DNA from: Strongylocentrotus purpuratus
Lineage: Eukaryota > Echinodermata > Echinoidea > Camarodonta > Strongylocentrotidae
Direction of reading: 5' to 3'
Assembly: GCF_000002235.5 (NCBI RefSeq)
Contig: NW_022145597.1
Span: forward strand, 28,722,423 to 28,786,422
Length of the DNA stretch: 64,000 nucleotides
Shown here: in pieces, positions 1 to 12,302 of the stretch
Layout of the letters: every line of letters begins with the position of its first letter
How positions within the stretch are numbered: the first letter of the stretch is position 1
Notes under the pieces: generated by a model
Told to the model about the DNA's origin: nothing
Databases searched by the model: none
The model's input: the letters and a program-made list of their open reading frames with translations, nothing else
Translations under genes and position numbers: made by a program

Positions 1-871
1 CGCGCACCGGATAAATAAATTAACGCGCACAGCTAGCTGTGCGCGTGCTGGTACCATGGTGATGTGATCGTGACGTAATGACTAGACTGCATGTACTTTG
101 TGTACGTACGTACGACGTACGTAGTACACGTACTGTACACTGAGATTGACAAACACACTACTTATCGGTGCCTCAGTGCTCGGAAGAACCACAAAAGAAA
201 CTTCTCCAACAGAATGGTTAGTTTATTATAGATTATGGAATTTCCAAGATGTCACCAGTAGATAAGAATAGTTAATATTATCGAGAAAAAAAAATAGGCT
301 ACACGAGAAAAAATCCTGCAAAACGTATTTGAAATTTTGGAAAATGCACGTACCATCGTTCTCCCCCGCAAGTTCGGGGTCAGCAAGTACAGTGTACCGT
401 CGACGTTGAAAAGCAGCAGAATCGCGCTCTTAAACAGGACTTAAACAACCCCTCGCAGTTGTCTAAAGTTAAACAGGACTTAGACAGGACTTCGTGTTAT
501 TAAACACGACTTCAGAATACCAAAAAAGTTAGACACGACTTCGTGTCTAAAGTTAGACGGGACTTAGACAAGACTTAGACAACTGTTTAGTTAAACAGGA
601 GTTAGACACGACTTCAGAATACGGGCCTATGTCTGCAAACTAATCAACTTCCTACAAGGATCAGATGTAATACTAAATTATTAGGGTTTTGTATTTCTTT
701 TTGGAATAAATGGCTACTTCCTTTTTTCCTAAACATTTACGGATCATGTTTGGATTTATCTCGACATAAATACCTATTTACTTTATATTGATGAAAGAGA
801 GTAATTCTGTCAGTTCTTAGTTATAATATTTCGTAAATTCTGCAAATTTATTTTAAAAATCCGAGTTTTAC
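1..871. other. P450 intron 11 sequence with short direct repeats
   Basis: No exon was found here. Positions 24-45 form a 22-bp perfect palindrome around AGCTAGCT. At 99-142 there is a TACGTACG-rich stretch. From about 421 to 632, variants of TTAGACAGGACTT and TAAACACGACTTCAGAATAC recur several times in the same direction, so this looks like a fragment of a tandem or transposon-derived repeat. The haem-binding exon of the P450 is absent. Confidence 0.5.
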
Positions 872-2806
872 CTCTCAACAAATCGTTCAGGACGGAAGAC
901 AAGTGGATCTTCGAAGAACTCTGACATGCGACCCATCACAAAAGGACTCAACTGAAGAAAGAAAAAAAAAAGAATTTTTAGAAATATATATATATATTTT
1001 TGTAAAGACAATCTTAAATTACAATAAGCTACAGTAAAGTGAAAAATCCATATTATGCACTTTTTGTTTTATGGTAAGCACTTTGAAATGGTTAGCAATT
1101 AATTTCATGAGAGCAAGCATTTTGTGGAGAAAACACAGCGATGGGGTTGGGAAAGTATGACAGCGATAAGCTCGAGTTTCTTATTTAAAAAATAAAATAT
1201 CTTTATATGAATGGTTCACGTTTTCATAAGAATACTCAGTGGTGTATACATACATACATTGACAATTTACATGGGGTAACAGTTGGTCGTTTTTCCACAT
1301 TGGAGGATGCTCGTTTGTCATGCTTTTTTCCCTAATTATATGCCGCAGCCCCCTCGGCCCCTTGCATCCACATATAGGCCTACAAGTCATTTGACTACGA
1401 ATCATGACACCATTTGGCAAGACCTTGCCTTTTAATATGACCAAATAAAGTAAATGAAAGGAAGACATTCATCACCATTGACTAATTTGAGCTCCTTATA
1501 TGGCAACCCGCAAAGTCAGGATGAAGGTCGCAATGCGCAGTACATTGACTTCACTATGAACTGCGCACTAACCAGTATGAATCACAATTTTCATTTCTTG
1601 CATCTTTTGCCATTTTAAAGTTTGATGAACTTACATTGAGTTGGCTGCCTTTGGGTATAATGAGTCCTGTACTAGCCTTGACCTCAGTGCCTGTCACGCG
1701 AGTCACGATAGGAGCCGGGGCATACATCCTTAGTGATTCTTTCAAAACCTGCAAATTGATCATTATTATTTTGTATTAATGCTAAATATATTACTCATTG
1801 CGGATATAGGATCGAAAATAATATCGCTAGTGACATTCGTTTGTCTTGCAATATATGGTTTTTTGATCCCTTGTCACCTGACGAAGTGTCGCGGCGGCGC
1901 ACGAAACGTCGTGATCTTTTGATCGGCTTGTTGACCATAATTGTGAGACAAACGAATGCCACTAGCGATATTATTTTCGATATCATTTGTATTATTAATA
2001 TTATTGTCAAAACGATAACAACTACATACTGGTGCGTCACCTATATACGAACATGACAATGAAGCCTTACGTAATCACAACTTCATTTCTATGGAACAAA
2101 AATGTGGTATTAAAATTGCCCTTGAGTTGATTTTTCGATAAAAGTTGCGACCGTGTTTATTATAATCATCATTTTTATTCCAGGAGCGTCACAACGTGAC
2201 GGACATGTGCGCTACATAAGAAGCCACCATTATGATTTTGTTCATTATTATTATTATTATCGTTTATTATCGATCAATAAACATTTATTATGTTCGGGTT
2301 TATCGATATAGGCTACCCGAATGTTTTAAACGTCATGCGATTCTATGGATATCTTTCTCTCTCTCAAGCGAATTTCAGATCAATCGAGACAAATGATAGA
2401 GAGAAGAATAGATTACTTGAAACCTTAAGGCTATATAATAGTTTTAACATGTGGTGACACTTCAAATGCTGCCACTGTTAGCTTTTTCCTTCTTCTACCA
2501 TATAACTTTTTATTGAAACATATAGGCCTATATGAATTTTAAAGTGAGTTACTTACAAGCATTAGATAATCCAGTTTGCCCATGTCTTGGAAGCTAATAA
2601 ACATCTGACTTCCGAGTTTTTCGTCAAGTTCATCTTGAACCCTGCAAGTGTGAAACGGCCCATAGACCGGGATTTATTCATTCATAATATTAAAACAACA
2701 AAATTAAATTTTGATGAACACAATAATGATAATAATGCTTTCAGGATATGATTGACATTGCGTTTGCAAAATAGAAACAACAAACAAACATCTATTAAAA
2801 TGTTGT

Positions 2807-2842
<36 letters not shown>

Positions 2843-3153
2843 CCTTCTCTCTCTCTCTCTCTCTCTCCTTCTCTCTCTCTCTCTCTCTCTCTCTCTAGAC
2901 TCTGGTCTACAATACTCAAATCACCCCTCCAACAACAACAAATCTTCTAGAACAGCCTGCATGCCATGACCATTCGGAAAATGAATTGATACTCACTTTT
3001 GTAAGACATGTGGATGCTTTCCGAGCATCTCTAATGTGAAGGACATGAGGTTGCTCGTTGTTTCTTGACCTGAGTATTAAAATGACAGGAAAATTATCAA
3101 TAATCATCATAATCATCTTAATCATCACCACCATCATAATAATAATAATAATG

Positions 3154-3201
<48 letters not shown>

Positions 3202-3278
3202 TTGGCTTCTTATATAGCAATAATCAACATCATCATCATCACAATCATAATCATCATCTTCATCACCATTACCATCCC

Positions 3279-3322
<44 letters not shown>

Positions 3323-6300
3323 CCTGCAATAAAGAATGTGACGAACTCGTCCAGCATCTCATCGATGCCGAAATTCTCATTTCCCTCGAGGTCTTGCGAA
3401 GCTTGGAGGATGTTTGTCAACATGTCGTTCGGAAGTTCCTCACCTCTCGCCTTGGCTGCCAAGCGAGCATTCACACAGTCCCGCCCAAACCCACGGAGAA
3501 AGTCACATGCAGCTTTCACATCAGCCTTGGCCTTTCTGTCTTTCTTCGTCAAACCGTACTTATAAAGAAGAAGGAAAAACAAAACAATGGATAAGCACTT
3601 TGAAAACTCGTCCTAAGGCAGTTTCAGAAACCTTGTGTGTCACCAATAGACTAGTTTTACTAACGTATTCAAATTATGGATATTGTTTTATAGATTCCAC
3701 TAACGTGTTATTAATTAATGAACTACAATACTTGGAATCCAGCCTGCATATATTACTTGTTGCTATGTCTGGCAAGTGTTTGGAAGCTTTCGGGCCGTCA
3801 AGCACAACTTTTGTTTAAAACGCATGCATAAAATGTGAATATATCAGTAAACCGGTCTGATATGATAAGGTGTGAACATGACAATAGGGACTTTTAGATT
3901 TGCACGACGAGAACGTGGACTGCGACGTGTGACATCCTTTTAAGGCAATGTGACGTCACTGCCAGTACCTTAAAAGGACGTCACATTGCCTTAAAAGGAT
4001 TTCACACGTTGCAGTCCACGTTCTCGTCGTGCAAATCTAAAAGTCCCTAATGACGTATTGCGTAATTGGAACATGGTTCTACAGGGATCAAGATAGCTAT
4101 AGGATAAAGAAAGTCTTTGCCATCATGTTCATAGAAGAAAACAAAAACGATTAAACATTCATGTTTGGGTAAATAAGTGTCCCTCAAGCACCTGCTTTAA
4201 ATTAGTGTCTCTCAATTACCTACTTTAAATTTTGTTTTGGCAATTTACAATAATGAAATATGATCCATTAGTTCATAGCGATATGTCCATTAATGAAGTA
4301 CAATGGAAGCTTATTACTCACAGACTATGTATTCCTGCATGTATGCAGCATTTTTCTTCTTTTTGCCAATTGACTTACAAGGTTGTAAATTCAAATACAA
4401 TTTCTGATACTTGCTCTCACGAAGATACAGTATTTCTAGCATAGGAATGCCTACTCCTAAATTAACGCAAAACAGGTCATTCAAATCAGAGTTATTATCG
4501 TTTCCTAAATACCTTCATCAGTGGTACCAGAGTAATGCTTTGAAATTAGCATCCAATGACTAATCAGCATTCAAGGGTTGTTTCTTAGTTTCAGGAAATT
4601 CATTACTACAGAAAAGTAAAATCAATTCAATTTCAATTTCGAGAACAAGAGAACAAGGGCGAATACAAAAAATGTCAAAAGATTAATATACCTGCATCCA
4701 CGGGTTGTTGATAGAAGTCATGATGGCGTTCAGGCACGTTAAGATGGAGTTAGGAAACGGGTTATCAGGATCATCAATGATATTTAATTCCATGTTGAAA
4801 GTCACCTTTAGGAAAAAAGGAATTGTGACAAAGTATAAAAATACAAAGAACCATTAAAAGAATGTTGATTTTACAATAGACCTGTCACGAATGCACTCGC
4901 TATACATAATGGATGCAATTCACTTTACATACATCATTTGCTGCCAGGCCTGTTTGTTGCTATGTCTGGCAAGCCTATGTTGGCATTGGCAAACAAATTA
5001 TCAGGATCGTCGATTATTTTAGATTCCAGGTCGATAATTAAAGACATAATAATCATAAAATATATTAAGATTTATACAGCAAAAAAATCTCTCAGATCAA
5101 ATGCCCAAAGCACACTATTGCCAGTGATGAAAAAGCACGTACTCAAAAAATATAACATGAGTAGAATAATACGTAAAGAGCGTATCAGGGCAAATACCCC
5201 CCCCCCCCCCGGAAAACTACCCCCAAAGACATCCGCCGCTCGAGGACGATTACCGTCCATCCTAAAAAATTACCCCCTAGGACAATTTACCCCCCCCCCC
5301 CTCAGGACAGCTAAGGACAACCATCCCTCGAGGACAATTACCCCCCCCCCCCCCCGAAAATTACCCCCTGTTCATTAAAGGGGAAGTCCACCTGGTGATA
5401 AGTTGGTTTTAATAAGAGCAAGAACAATTTTCGGTGGGTAATTGTCCTAGGGGACAGGTTGTCTGACTTGACAATCCTTTTTTTCTCACTTAGATAGTCT
5501 TTCATGACTGGGTCAACTGACCTTAGCTATAATATCCAGAGTGATATTGTTGAAGGCATCATACATGCGCACCTCCTGTAAGCCATCTGCTCTCTCCATC
5601 AGATAGTTGACCAGGTGGTCCGCACTCGCATTGAATGTATCCACCATCGTCACAAGGTACCTCCGGGTAACACAATATTATTATCAATATTTTATTTGGC
5701 AGAAAACACATGATATCAAAATACAGAATTGAAAATAATTAATTAATAGCAAATCACACAAGATACATGAACACTGGGTGCACCCGGCTGTGCTGCCAGG
5801 CCTTGGGCAAAGTTAACCAATTAATTATAGTCCGCAGACCACCCTCACCTATATCCCAACCAGATGCAACCATAAAAATTCATGAAATAAACTTTTAAAT
5901 TGGTATTTTAAATTCAATATCATTATTTTTAAGGAACACGTTCCATAACCTGAGCCCAAGCGTACAGAAAAGTACATTGGCTCCTTACTAGTTTAATTGG
6001 ATGGATTGCAATGGTCCATATTAAGTATTACAAAATTAAATAAAAGGAGAAGCTTGTAACAACACAAAATGGAAGTGCCTGGAAGTGATATCTTTTAGAT
6101 CATAGATTTGTATTTGTATTGTGGGGAGGGGGTGGGGGTGGGGGTCAACCCCTTCACGACCTCGGTAAAGTAAACTCCAAATACCCAGTCTTTAGTGAAT
6201 AGAATCATATTGATTCTGTCACTTCTGTTTAATTACATATATAGAGCAATTGAAATGATTAAATTGGACAGATTTAGCTTAAAATTTAATAAAGATGTCA

Positions 6301-6842
6301 AAGAAAGAAGAAAAAAAAAAGGAAGAGAAATTTACTTTCTGTGGAATGAGGGGTTGAGCATAGCACGATGTACTTTCCATCTGGCATGGTTAGCTTCCGT
6401 GATGAGACCGTTACCCATGAAACGACTACCCAGGACCTGGGCCATGATACCATAGGGTCGGTAGGGCTTCAGGTGGACACTGGTCTTCGAAAGGATCTCC
6501 TAAAGGATGAATAAGCAATGGATAGTGATATCGATGAATTGCTATGAGATTATGATTGATATAGGGCATGTAGATTGAAGTAATATTCTATTTGGCATGG
6601 AAAGTTTAAGTTTCTGTGATGAAATCATTAACCATGACAAGACTACCAAGCACATGAAGCACTTACCTGATCCGCACAGTGGGGAAAGGGAAAAGGAGGA
6701 GGAGGAGGGAGAAGAAGAAGAAGAAGAAGAAGAAGAAGAAGAAGAAGAAGAAGAAGAAGAAGAAGAAGAAGAAGAAGAAGAAGAAGAAGAAGAAGAAGAA
6801 GAAGAAGAAGAAGAAGAAGGAGAAGAAGAAGAAGAAGAAGGG

Positions 6843-6876
<34 letters not shown>

Positions 6877-8269
6877 GGAGGAGTGAGAAGAAGAAGAAGA
6901 AGAAGAAGAAGAAGAAGGAGAAGGAGAAGAAGAAGAAGAAGAAGAAGAAGAAGGAGAAGAAGAAGAAGAAGAAGGAGAAGAAGAAGAAGGAGAAGAAGCA
7001 GAAGAAGAAGAAGAAGAAGAAGGGAAAAAAGAAAAAGAAGAAGAAGACAAAAAAGAAGAAGAAGAAGAAGAAGGAAGAAGAAGGAAGAAGAAGAAGGGAG
7101 AAGAAGAAAAAGTAAGAGAAGGAGGAGTGAGAAGAAGAAGAAGAAAAAAAAGAAGAGGAGAATAAAGAGGGAGAAGAGTAAAACAAAGAAAGAGAAGAAG
7201 AAGGTTCTGATGATAAAGAAGACTACAAAGATAATATAGGGTCATCTTAAATTAGCCACTCACCTTCACAACATCTGGATCGAATGCAGCAACGATGTAT
7301 CGATGAAGAATCGAATATTTGAAGACAGTTCCATATTCCTCCTGCCTATAATGATGATCAAACATAATTAGTGATAGCAAAATATACGGTTTAATCATGG
7401 ACCTAATAGGTATATGGTTTGATTGAGTATATTGAGGCGAAAGAGGTAATGATATTAAGCAAAAATAAACTTAACTACATACTCTCTTAAAAAAAAGAGT
7501 GAATTTTCACTCTATTTTCACTTTCTTGGGAGTGACGTCCGCGTGATCACTTGTTTAGGAGTGAAAATCGATTGATTTTAGAGTGCTCTCTAAGAAGAAA
7601 AGAGTGAATGTTCACTCTATTTTCACTACATTTTCACTTTCCAGAGGAGTGACGTCCGTGATCACTCGATTTTCTTTTTTAGAGAGTACCCCCCCCCAAC
7701 CAAATAAAACTAAAACATAACACGAAACAATTCACAAATTGTCTCTTTTTTTGTAAAATCATTTCGAATCACTCTATTCTTTTTCAATAATAGAAGCCTG
7801 TATGTTTTAATCAAAGGTCCTCGCTGTTTTTACGGCGTTATCTGCCTTTTGAATGATTCCGTGACCAACGTGACAAAAGGTTCTTTTTGTATCACTAACA
7901 ATAAATGGTCATATCAAGATATTTTTTCTTTTTTTTGATAAGCTATTACAAGCTAAAAACCACTATATAAGCTACATAAAACTGAATGTTTAATCAATTG
8001 TACGAATAAAGAATATATAAAATATGCATCACATCATAGAAAAGCAAGTGCCTGGTTTCCCTTACCATTTCACAAGTAGATCTAGCTTGTTCTGCCCTTT
8101 CTCAAGAAATTCCCGAACTTCTTGGAGGCATCCATAAATGGCACTGCAAGATAAAAATAATGTTATTTTTTAAGTTTTTGTATACCAACAAAAATTACAT
8201 AAAAACTTTACACACTCAACTACAGAAAGACAGGAAGAAGAAAGAGTGAAACAGAGAAAGAAAGGGAGA

Positions 8270-8367
<98 letters not shown>

Positions 8368-11300
8368 AAGAGAGAGGAAGGGGGGGGGCAACAAGTGCAA
8401 GAGAAATGTACGTGTTATTTGGCATAACTAGTTATTGTTGAACATTTGAGTTTAGTTTTAAATGAAGTAACATTCGAGCAAGAACGCAAAACAAAGTAAA
8501 CCTAATTGGGGTCAATTCGAATGGGGGAGGGGGCGGTAACGTATTGGCTGATCTGAAACGGAATGGCCATTCAGTTTATTCCATCCATACAGCTGAGTTT
8601 TTTGTCGGTATTTTACTTTGTATAGTTTCTAATGCGATCATTAACATTCTGAATACACTCGATCATCAATCTCACTGTCAGAAAATTCGGGAAGCGATGG
8701 AAATGGTCCGGGTGGTAGTACGGATTGCGTTTGTTTGAGTGGTAGTTGTCTTGGATTGGTAATGTTTGTCCGGGATGTAATTATCCAGGGAGACTATATC
8801 TATCATGTATACGGTGTGACAATATATACAGGTACTAGTATATTGATCTTTAAGGACAGGACATCAATTATAATACAACATGGTCGCAGAGATTTTCAAA
8901 AAATCAAGTTAAGGCATAAAAAAGAGATGGATTGGCCTATGCGACCGACCCAAAATATCTTAAAATCTACGGTCGGCTTTTTATTTTGTTATTTTATTAA
9001 AACCGTTTTTTAGAAGAAAAAAATATGTGGCTAAGTCCATTCCAAAATCAATTTGCTTTTAATAGATGCAGAAAATAATTTGCTTTTGATAGATGCAGAA
9101 AAACAAAAGAAACAGAGCAACGAAAATTCGAGTAAAATCAGATAACTAATAAGGAAGTTATTGTTTTAAAGTGTGACAAACTATGGAATAATGGAAATCA
9201 TTACCCAGAGTGCCAATTTGGCTATCAGTTTGTGATGTCATTGCCTCACTATTTATCAGTTGCTTTATATATTTTTATCCCATTAATTTCCCTTTGGATC
9301 CCCCAAAACTTGATTTACCCATACCTTTGCCCAGGTTATATGATTTGTAATATATTGCGTGCATGACAATTCTCAAAATATTTTTTGAACTTTGAAGAAT
9401 ATATACTATTTTCTGAATATTGTATATTCATAACCGTTGATTTTTATAAATAGTTTATCAAAATTCACATTTTTTCATGATTTAACTGAGAAAAAAAATT
9501 ACTCTATATTAGTGCATCCACTCAAAAATATAACTTGGATGCTGGTGTGAGGAAATAAGATTTTTAGGGGGAAAATTGGAAATATATGTTATCAATATAA
9601 AGAAAACAATTCGTGGATAGTGAGGTAATGACGTCACAGACTCATGAGTGAGTTGCCAATTTGTCTTGTGATTTTCAAAGTTTTTCATGTCATTAAAAAT
9701 TCATAACTTTCTTATCAGTTATCCAATTTTGCTCAAACATTTTTTGATTGGTTTGTCTGGTTGTTCAGCTTCTTTTGAAAGTAAGTTATTTTTGGAGTAG
9801 AATTGCCCTTTAAAGCATTTAAAACTGAAAAATATCAGCCCAAAGAGGTTAAAAGAGCAACAACAAAACAAAAAAGGGAAAAAAAACGGGGGAAAAAAAA
9901 CGACCGACCTGCAGGTGCTGGCACCTAAAGGGCAATACAACATTTTTTATTGTTATAGACCTAATTGTAGGCAATTAACATGTCCTATTTTATTGCTTAT
10001 TAGAGATCATCCTTGGATTGCGTATAACTATTTATATCACACTGTCTATCGGTGGAACTTAATTGTCTGGGTGGTAATATACGGATCGCATTGTCCGGGG
10101 TAGGTAATATTTTGTCCGGGTGAAGCGATGGAAATGGTCCGGGTGGTAGTACGGATTGCGTTTGTTTGAGTGGTAGTTGTCTTGGATTGGTAATGTTTGT
10201 CCGGGATGTAATTATCCAGGGAGACTATATCTATCATGTATACGGTGTGACAATATATACAGGTACTAGTATATTGATCTTTAAGGACAGGACATCAATT
10301 ATAATACAACATGGTCGCAGAGATTTTCAAAAAATCAAGTTAAGGCATAAAAAAGAGATGGATCGGCCTATGCGACCGACCCAAAATATCTTAAAATCTA
10401 CGGTCGGCTTTTTATTTTGTTATTTTATTAAAACCGTTTTTTAGAAGAAAAAAATATGTGGCTAAGTCCATTCCAAAATCAATTTGCTTTTAATAGATGC
10501 AGAAAATAATTTGCTTTTGATAGATGCAGAAAAACAAAAGAAACAGAGCAACGAAAATTTGAGTAAAATCAGATAACTAATAAGGAAGTTATTGTTTTAA
10601 AGTGTGACAAACTATGGAATAATGGAAATCATTACCCAGAGTGCCAATTTGGCTATCAGTTTGTGATGTCATTGCCTCACTATTTATCAGTTGCTTTATA
10701 TATTTTTATCCCATTAATTTCCCTTTGGATCCCCCAAAACTTGATTTACCCATACCTTTGCCCAGGTTATATGATTTGTAATATATTGCGTGCATGACAA
10801 TTCTCAAAATATTTTTTGAACTTTGAAGAATATATACTATTTTCTGAATATTGTATATTCATAACCGTTGATTTTTATAAATAGTTTATCAAAATTCACA
10901 TTTTTTCATGATTTAACTGAGAAAAAAAATTACTCTATATTAGTGCATCCACTCAAAAATATAACTTGGATGCTGGTGTGAGGAAATAAGATTTTTAGGG
11001 GGAAAATTGGAAATATATGTTATCAATATAAAGAAAACAATTCGTGGATAGTGAGGTAATGACGTCACAGACTCATGAGTGAGTTGCCAATTTGTCTTGT
11101 GATTTTCAAAGTTTTTCATGTCATTAAAAATTCATAACTTTCTTATCAGTTATCCAATTTTGCTCAAACATTTTTTGATTGGTTTGTCTGGTTGTTCAGC
11201 TTCTTTTGAAAGTAAGTTATTTTTGGAGTAGAATTGCCCTTTAAAGCATTTAAAACTGAAAAATATCAGCCCAAAGAGGTTAAAAGAGCAACAACAAAAC

Positions 11301-12302
11301 AAAAAAGGAAAAAAAAACGGGGGACAAAAAACGACCGACCTGCAGATGCTGGCACCTAAAGGACAATACAACATTTTTTATTGTTATAGACCTAATTGTA
11401 GGCAATTAACATGTCCTATTTTATTGCTTATTAGAGATCATCCTTGGATTGCGTATAACTATTTATATCACACTGTCTATCGGTGGAACTTAATTGTCTG
11501 GGTGGTAATATACGGATCGCATTGTCCGGGGTGGGTAATATTTTGTCCAATACAACACGGTCGCAAAGACAAAAGATTAATTTCAGAGCAATGCCAATAC
11601 CCTAGTGTATTCCCTGTAAAACAAAATCACGCTCGGATTGAAACGTAATAGGACATTGTCCCAGAAGCTTAATATGAAACTACCTCAGGTTGACTTTTGA
11701 ATTCTTTGCGATCGTACGTTTAAGGCCAAATCAAAATCGTCGCCCCGTACAGAACATTTTGTTATTTATTTATAACCCTCATCCTCATAAAAGAAAATTA
11801 TGGATTTTTTTTTTTTTTTTTTTTACTTGGCCTGATTTAACAACCACCTGTATAGAAAGGCCATCTGTCTAAAAGACACTTTTTGTATCCCCTTAAAATC
11901 ATTTCTTATTGAAATGTGTACTAAATGAACCAGTACATAATAACCACCTGTTTATAAAGACTGCTCTTCTCGTCTCCCAGGGACTCCTGGAATTTTATTT
12001 TAACTGTTCTGTATAAACGTTATGTGCTTTTTGATGTAAATATGTTCATGTTTATTCAGGGCCCCATGGAAGACCACTACTAATTGGTGAATGGGCTACC
12101 CTGACAAAAGATTAGAAATAAATAATTACAAACAAAAAACATACCTGGTTCGTCTGGGACCGGGAATATGTTTCAGCTTCCGTCTGCCAAGCTCAATGGT
12201 AAGAAAGAATATGGCGACACATGATATCGATGCAAACACACACAAGGTGAAGAAAAGAGAAAGAATCGTGGTCATATGAAAACCAGACGAAAGGGCCTCC
12301 AT
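872..12302 (-). CDS. CYP46A1-like: Cytochrome P450, cholesterol 24-hydroxylase (CYP46A1)-like, 3' end outside window
   Basis: Eleven exons join in one frame: 12145-12302, 8066-8143, 7264-7345, 6336-6499, 5522-5660, 4692-4805, 3324-3558, 2997-3069, 2557-2641, 1635-1748, 872-951 (1322 nt, about 440 aa). All introns are GT-AG and all phases agree. Seen: N-terminal membrane anchor (residues 10-35) and HIPGP hinge (45-49); C-helix WKVHR (147-151); I-helix AGQETT (323-328); K-helix ExxR in KESLR (379-383); PERF (435-438). The haem-cysteine exon is not in the window; human CYP46A1 is 500 aa, so about 60-80 residues are missing. Family knowledge: ER-bound P450s of this type hydroxylate sterols; human CYP46A1 makes 24-hydroxycholesterol. 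As I recall the human gene, the junctions at AG|HETS and before VLKESL fall in the same places. Start ATG 12300-12302; a second in-frame Met lies at residue 10. The substrate is inference; another CYP46-clan sterol is possible. Intron 1 holds a 1.4-kb tandem duplication, and intron 5 a relic copy of exon 6. Confidence 0.85.
1811..1981. mobile_element. Foldback MITE with 36-bp inverted repeats
   Basis: The ends, 1811-1846 and 1946-1981, are inverted copies that begin ATCGAAAATAATATCGCTAG and differ at one position. The ~100-bp centre is CG-rich (TGTCGCGGCGGCGC). The element lies in P450 intron 9. There is no coding capacity and no clear target duplication. Confidence 0.75.
2808..2897. repeat. 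C run and CT microsatellite
   Basis: Ten Cs are followed by about 85 bp of nearly pure CT broken by two CTTCT units. It lies in P450 intron 8, about 100 bp from exon 8. Confidence 0.9.
3130..3323. repeat. TAA and ATC trinucleotide repeats filling P450 intron 7
   Basis: A TAA array (about 3135-3200) and an ATC array (about 3225-3321) make up most of this 254-bp intron. The donor GTGATGATG of exon 7 is itself the edge of the ATC/GAT array. Read through in frame, the intron would encode long Asp and Tyr runs. Confidence 0.9.
3885..4049. mobile_element. TA-flanked foldback MITE
   Basis: Inverted arms of about 74 bp, starting GGGACTTTTAGATTTGCACG, differ at two or three positions and are flanked by TA on both sides. 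That layout fits a Tc1/mariner-type non-autonomous element. The centre holds TGACGTCA and AAGGCAATGTGACGTC repeats. It lies in P450 intron 6. Confidence 0.8.
4936..5040 (-). pseudogene. Relic duplicate of P450 exon 6
   Basis: In P450 intron 5, the minus strand reads ESKIIDDPDNLFAN, matching exon 6 (4692-4805) ELNIIDDPDNPFPN. The match continues loosely and, one frame over, ends NKQAWQQ against NNPWMQ of the true exon. The copy has no proper acceptor, shifts frame and stops, so it cannot replace exon 6. It is an old tandem exon duplication or a dead alternative exon. A 20-base piece of its 3' part (around GCCAGACATAGCAACAA) recurs near 3757-3776, so part of it may belong to a dispersed repeat. 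Confidence 0.6.
5195..5385. repeat. Poly-C low-complexity repeat
   Basis: Runs of 10-15 Cs alternate with a short phrase of the GGACAATTACC type, three to four times, in P450 intron 5. It looks like a slipped short tandem repeat. Confidence 0.7.
6695..7205. repeat. Long GAA purine tract
   Basis: About 500 bp of almost pure purine on the plus strand, mostly GAA with GGA and AAAA interruptions, fill P450 intron 3. The P450 transcript therefore carries a long UUC/UCC pyrimidine run. The long protein frames of Glu, Lys, Ser, Phe and Leu here are artefacts of the repeat. Confidence 0.95.
7480..7688. mobile_element. TA-flanked MITE with internal duplication
   Basis: It begins TACTCTCTTAAAAAAAAGAG and ends in the inverted form CTTTTTTAGAGAGTA, both with terminal TA. 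Inside, the block AGAGTGAA-TTCACTCTATTTTCAC and the GAGTGACGTCCG motif each occur twice, so the element looks like a partial head-to-tail dimer. P450 intron 2. Confidence 0.75.
8263..8393. repeat. GA microsatellite
   Basis: About 120 bp of GAGA, with GGG interruptions, end in a run of nine Gs. It lies in P450 intron 1, about 120 bp upstream of exon 2. Confidence 0.9.
8691..11548. repeat. 1431-bp direct tandem duplication in P450 intron 1
   Basis: Copy 1 is 8691-10117 and copy 2 is 10122-11548, offset 1431 bp. I counted about seven differences (over 99% identity), among them T/C at 8945/10376 and several in the A-rich stretch near 9870-9930. Each copy starts and ends in short imperfect repeats of a phrase like TGTCCGGGTGGTAATATACG. 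Each holds an internal block (about 8966-9911 in copy 1) whose ends carry GGTCGG in inverted orientation, with inner inverted GCCAATTTG and TGACGTCATT...CCTCACTAT segments; this looks like a non-autonomous DNA element. Just after copy 2 (11549) a third, partial match to the AATACAACATGGTCGC phrase follows. No coding capacity is supported. Confidence 0.9.

Noticed and set aside
3740-3800. Third copy of P450 exon 6 in intron 6
   Set aside because: Only about 20 bases match the relic exon, and that piece does not match the true exon, so it is better read as a shared short repeat.
6542-7245. Long frames of Ser/Leu/Phe or Glu/Lys/Arg, 170-214 residues
   Set aside because: They are translations of the GAA/TTC repeat on both strands and have no non-repeat domain.
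8735-10444. Paired 92-residue frames, near identical, 1431 bp apart
   Set aside because: Identity comes from the tandem duplication. Codon positions show no constraint, and the difference (Trp/Arg) is non-synonymous among very few changes. No domain recognised.
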